Positions 5,566-5,806 of a stretch of DNA of 5,806 bases are shown piece after piece. The translations under genes were made by a program, and so were the position numbers. Position 1 is the stretch's first letter. Every line of letters starts with the position of its first letter. The DNA is from Actinomycetes bacterium (GTDB lineage Bacteria > Actinomycetota > Acidimicrobiia > Acidimicrobiales > Microtrichaceae): assembly GCA_023423475.1 (NCBI GenBank), contig JAFAFN010000426.1:1-5806 (forward strand), in the 5' to 3' direction. The notes beneath the pieces were generated by a model. The model saw nothing but the letters and a program-made list of their open reading frames with translations. It was not told the DNA's origin and searched no databases.

Positions 5566-5578
5566 ATCGCGCCGCGAT
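5566..5578. promoter_or_regulatory. Perfect 6-1-6 dyad upstream of rsiG
   Basis: ATCGCG-C-CGCGAT on the plus strand, 119 bp before the rsiG ATG and about 40 bp upstream of the weak -10 candidate. It is symmetric enough to be an operator half-site pair, but short GC-rich dyads are common in such DNA. Confidence 0.25.
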
Positions 5579-5584
5579 GTGAAG

Positions 5585-5596
5585 TCCCGAGCGGGA
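5585..5596. promoter_or_regulatory. Second perfect dyad upstream of rsiG
   Basis: TCCCG-AG-CGGGA on the plus strand, six bases from the dyad at 5566-5578. It could be an operator, or the 4-bp core of a small terminator stem for the gene ending at 5669. No T-run follows on the minus strand. Confidence 0.2.
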
Positions 5597-5668
5597 TCCG
5601 TCGCTGTTGGTGCGAGGGCTGGGCCGACGGGAGGGGCGGACAGCGCTCTCGGCAGGGACGGACGGTGC

Positions 5669-5806
5669 TCAGCCGCCCAGCAACCAGGCGCAGGCGACGA
5701 ACGTCGGCCCGGCGACGATGTAGGAGTCGAGCCGTCGCAGTGCATGCGCCTTCGCGGTGGTGCGGGGCAGGCACGCCGATGCGACCCACTGACCGAGCAC
5801 GCAGGC
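5669..5806 (-). CDS. C-terminal end of an unidentified, probably membrane, protein (5' end outside window)
   Basis: Minus-strand reading from the window edge gives 45 codons and a TGA at 5671-5669. The fragment has a hydrophobic stretch with Trp (CVLGQWVASACLP, residues 2-14), a basic loop (TTAKAHALRRLD), then a second hydrophobic stretch (SYIVAGPTFVACAWLLGG) ending the protein. This looks like two helices at the end of an integral membrane protein. About 40 of 45 third codon positions are G or C, much better than the overlapping frames, so I believe it is coding. I do not recognise the family from so short a piece. It ends 221 bp before the rsiG-like start, same strand. Confidence 0.6.
   Translation of the reverse strand, partial: ACVLGQWVASACLPRTTAKAHALRRLDSYIVAGPTFVACAWLLGG

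Noticed and set aside
5558..5575. WhiG/FliA-type promoter upstream of rsiG, suggested by GCCGATGG on the minus strand
   Set aside because: The -10-like half lacks the final AA and there is no TAAA at the right distance upstream.
5448..5789. N-terminal extension of the rsiG-like protein from a start at 5789
   Set aside because: The extra residues are Arg/Thr/Pro-rich without a fold, overlap the better-coding fragment 5669-5806, and the ATG at 5447 has a ribosome site.

Overview
The window is very GC-rich with strong G/C preference at third codon positions, and every gene I accept lies on the minus strand. The gene set (a mycothiol-type glycosyltransferase, an RsiG-type c-di-GMP-binding anti-sigma factor, an actinobacterial YbjN-domain protein) points to an actinobacterium. 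The Thr-rich lipoprotein linker and overall style would fit a deep-branching, Acidimicrobiia-like lineage, but that finer placement is a guess.

Layout in transcription order (right to left): the last 45 codons of an unidentified, probably membrane, protein (5669-5806); a 221-bp gap with two small perfect dyads; rsiG-like anti-sigma gene (4917-5447); a 62-bp gap carrying a possible leaderless promoter; an XRE-family HTH regulator (4402-4845); a 17-codon open frame whose stop overlaps the next start; an mshA-like GT4 glycosyltransferase (3142-4350, GTG start); a 65-bp gap; a YbjN-domain protein with an N-terminal pentapeptide repeat (2546-3076); a secreted, probably lipid-anchored alpha/beta hydrolase of the CocE/S15 type (864-2549) joined to it by a 4-base ATGA overlap; a 163-bp gap with several GC hairpins and a possible leaderless promoter; and proC (700 down to the window edge, 3' end missing). 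No tRNA, rRNA, CRISPR array, insertion sequence or plus-strand gene was seen.

How the genes may work together: MshA commits UDP-GlcNAc and inositol phosphate to mycothiol, and ProC makes proline, so the core is housekeeping. The same kinds of genes (XRE regulator, mshA, YbjN-domain gene, proC) lie, as I recall, in one neighbourhood of the Mycobacterium tuberculosis chromosome (Rv0474, Rv0486, Rv0487, Rv0500), so this looks like a compact version of an old actinobacterial block. The most striking gene is the anti-sigma factor: it has two copies of the E-x3-S-x2-R-x3-Q-x3-D c-di-GMP signature, the second with His in place of Gln. Its sigma partner (WhiG type) is not in the window.
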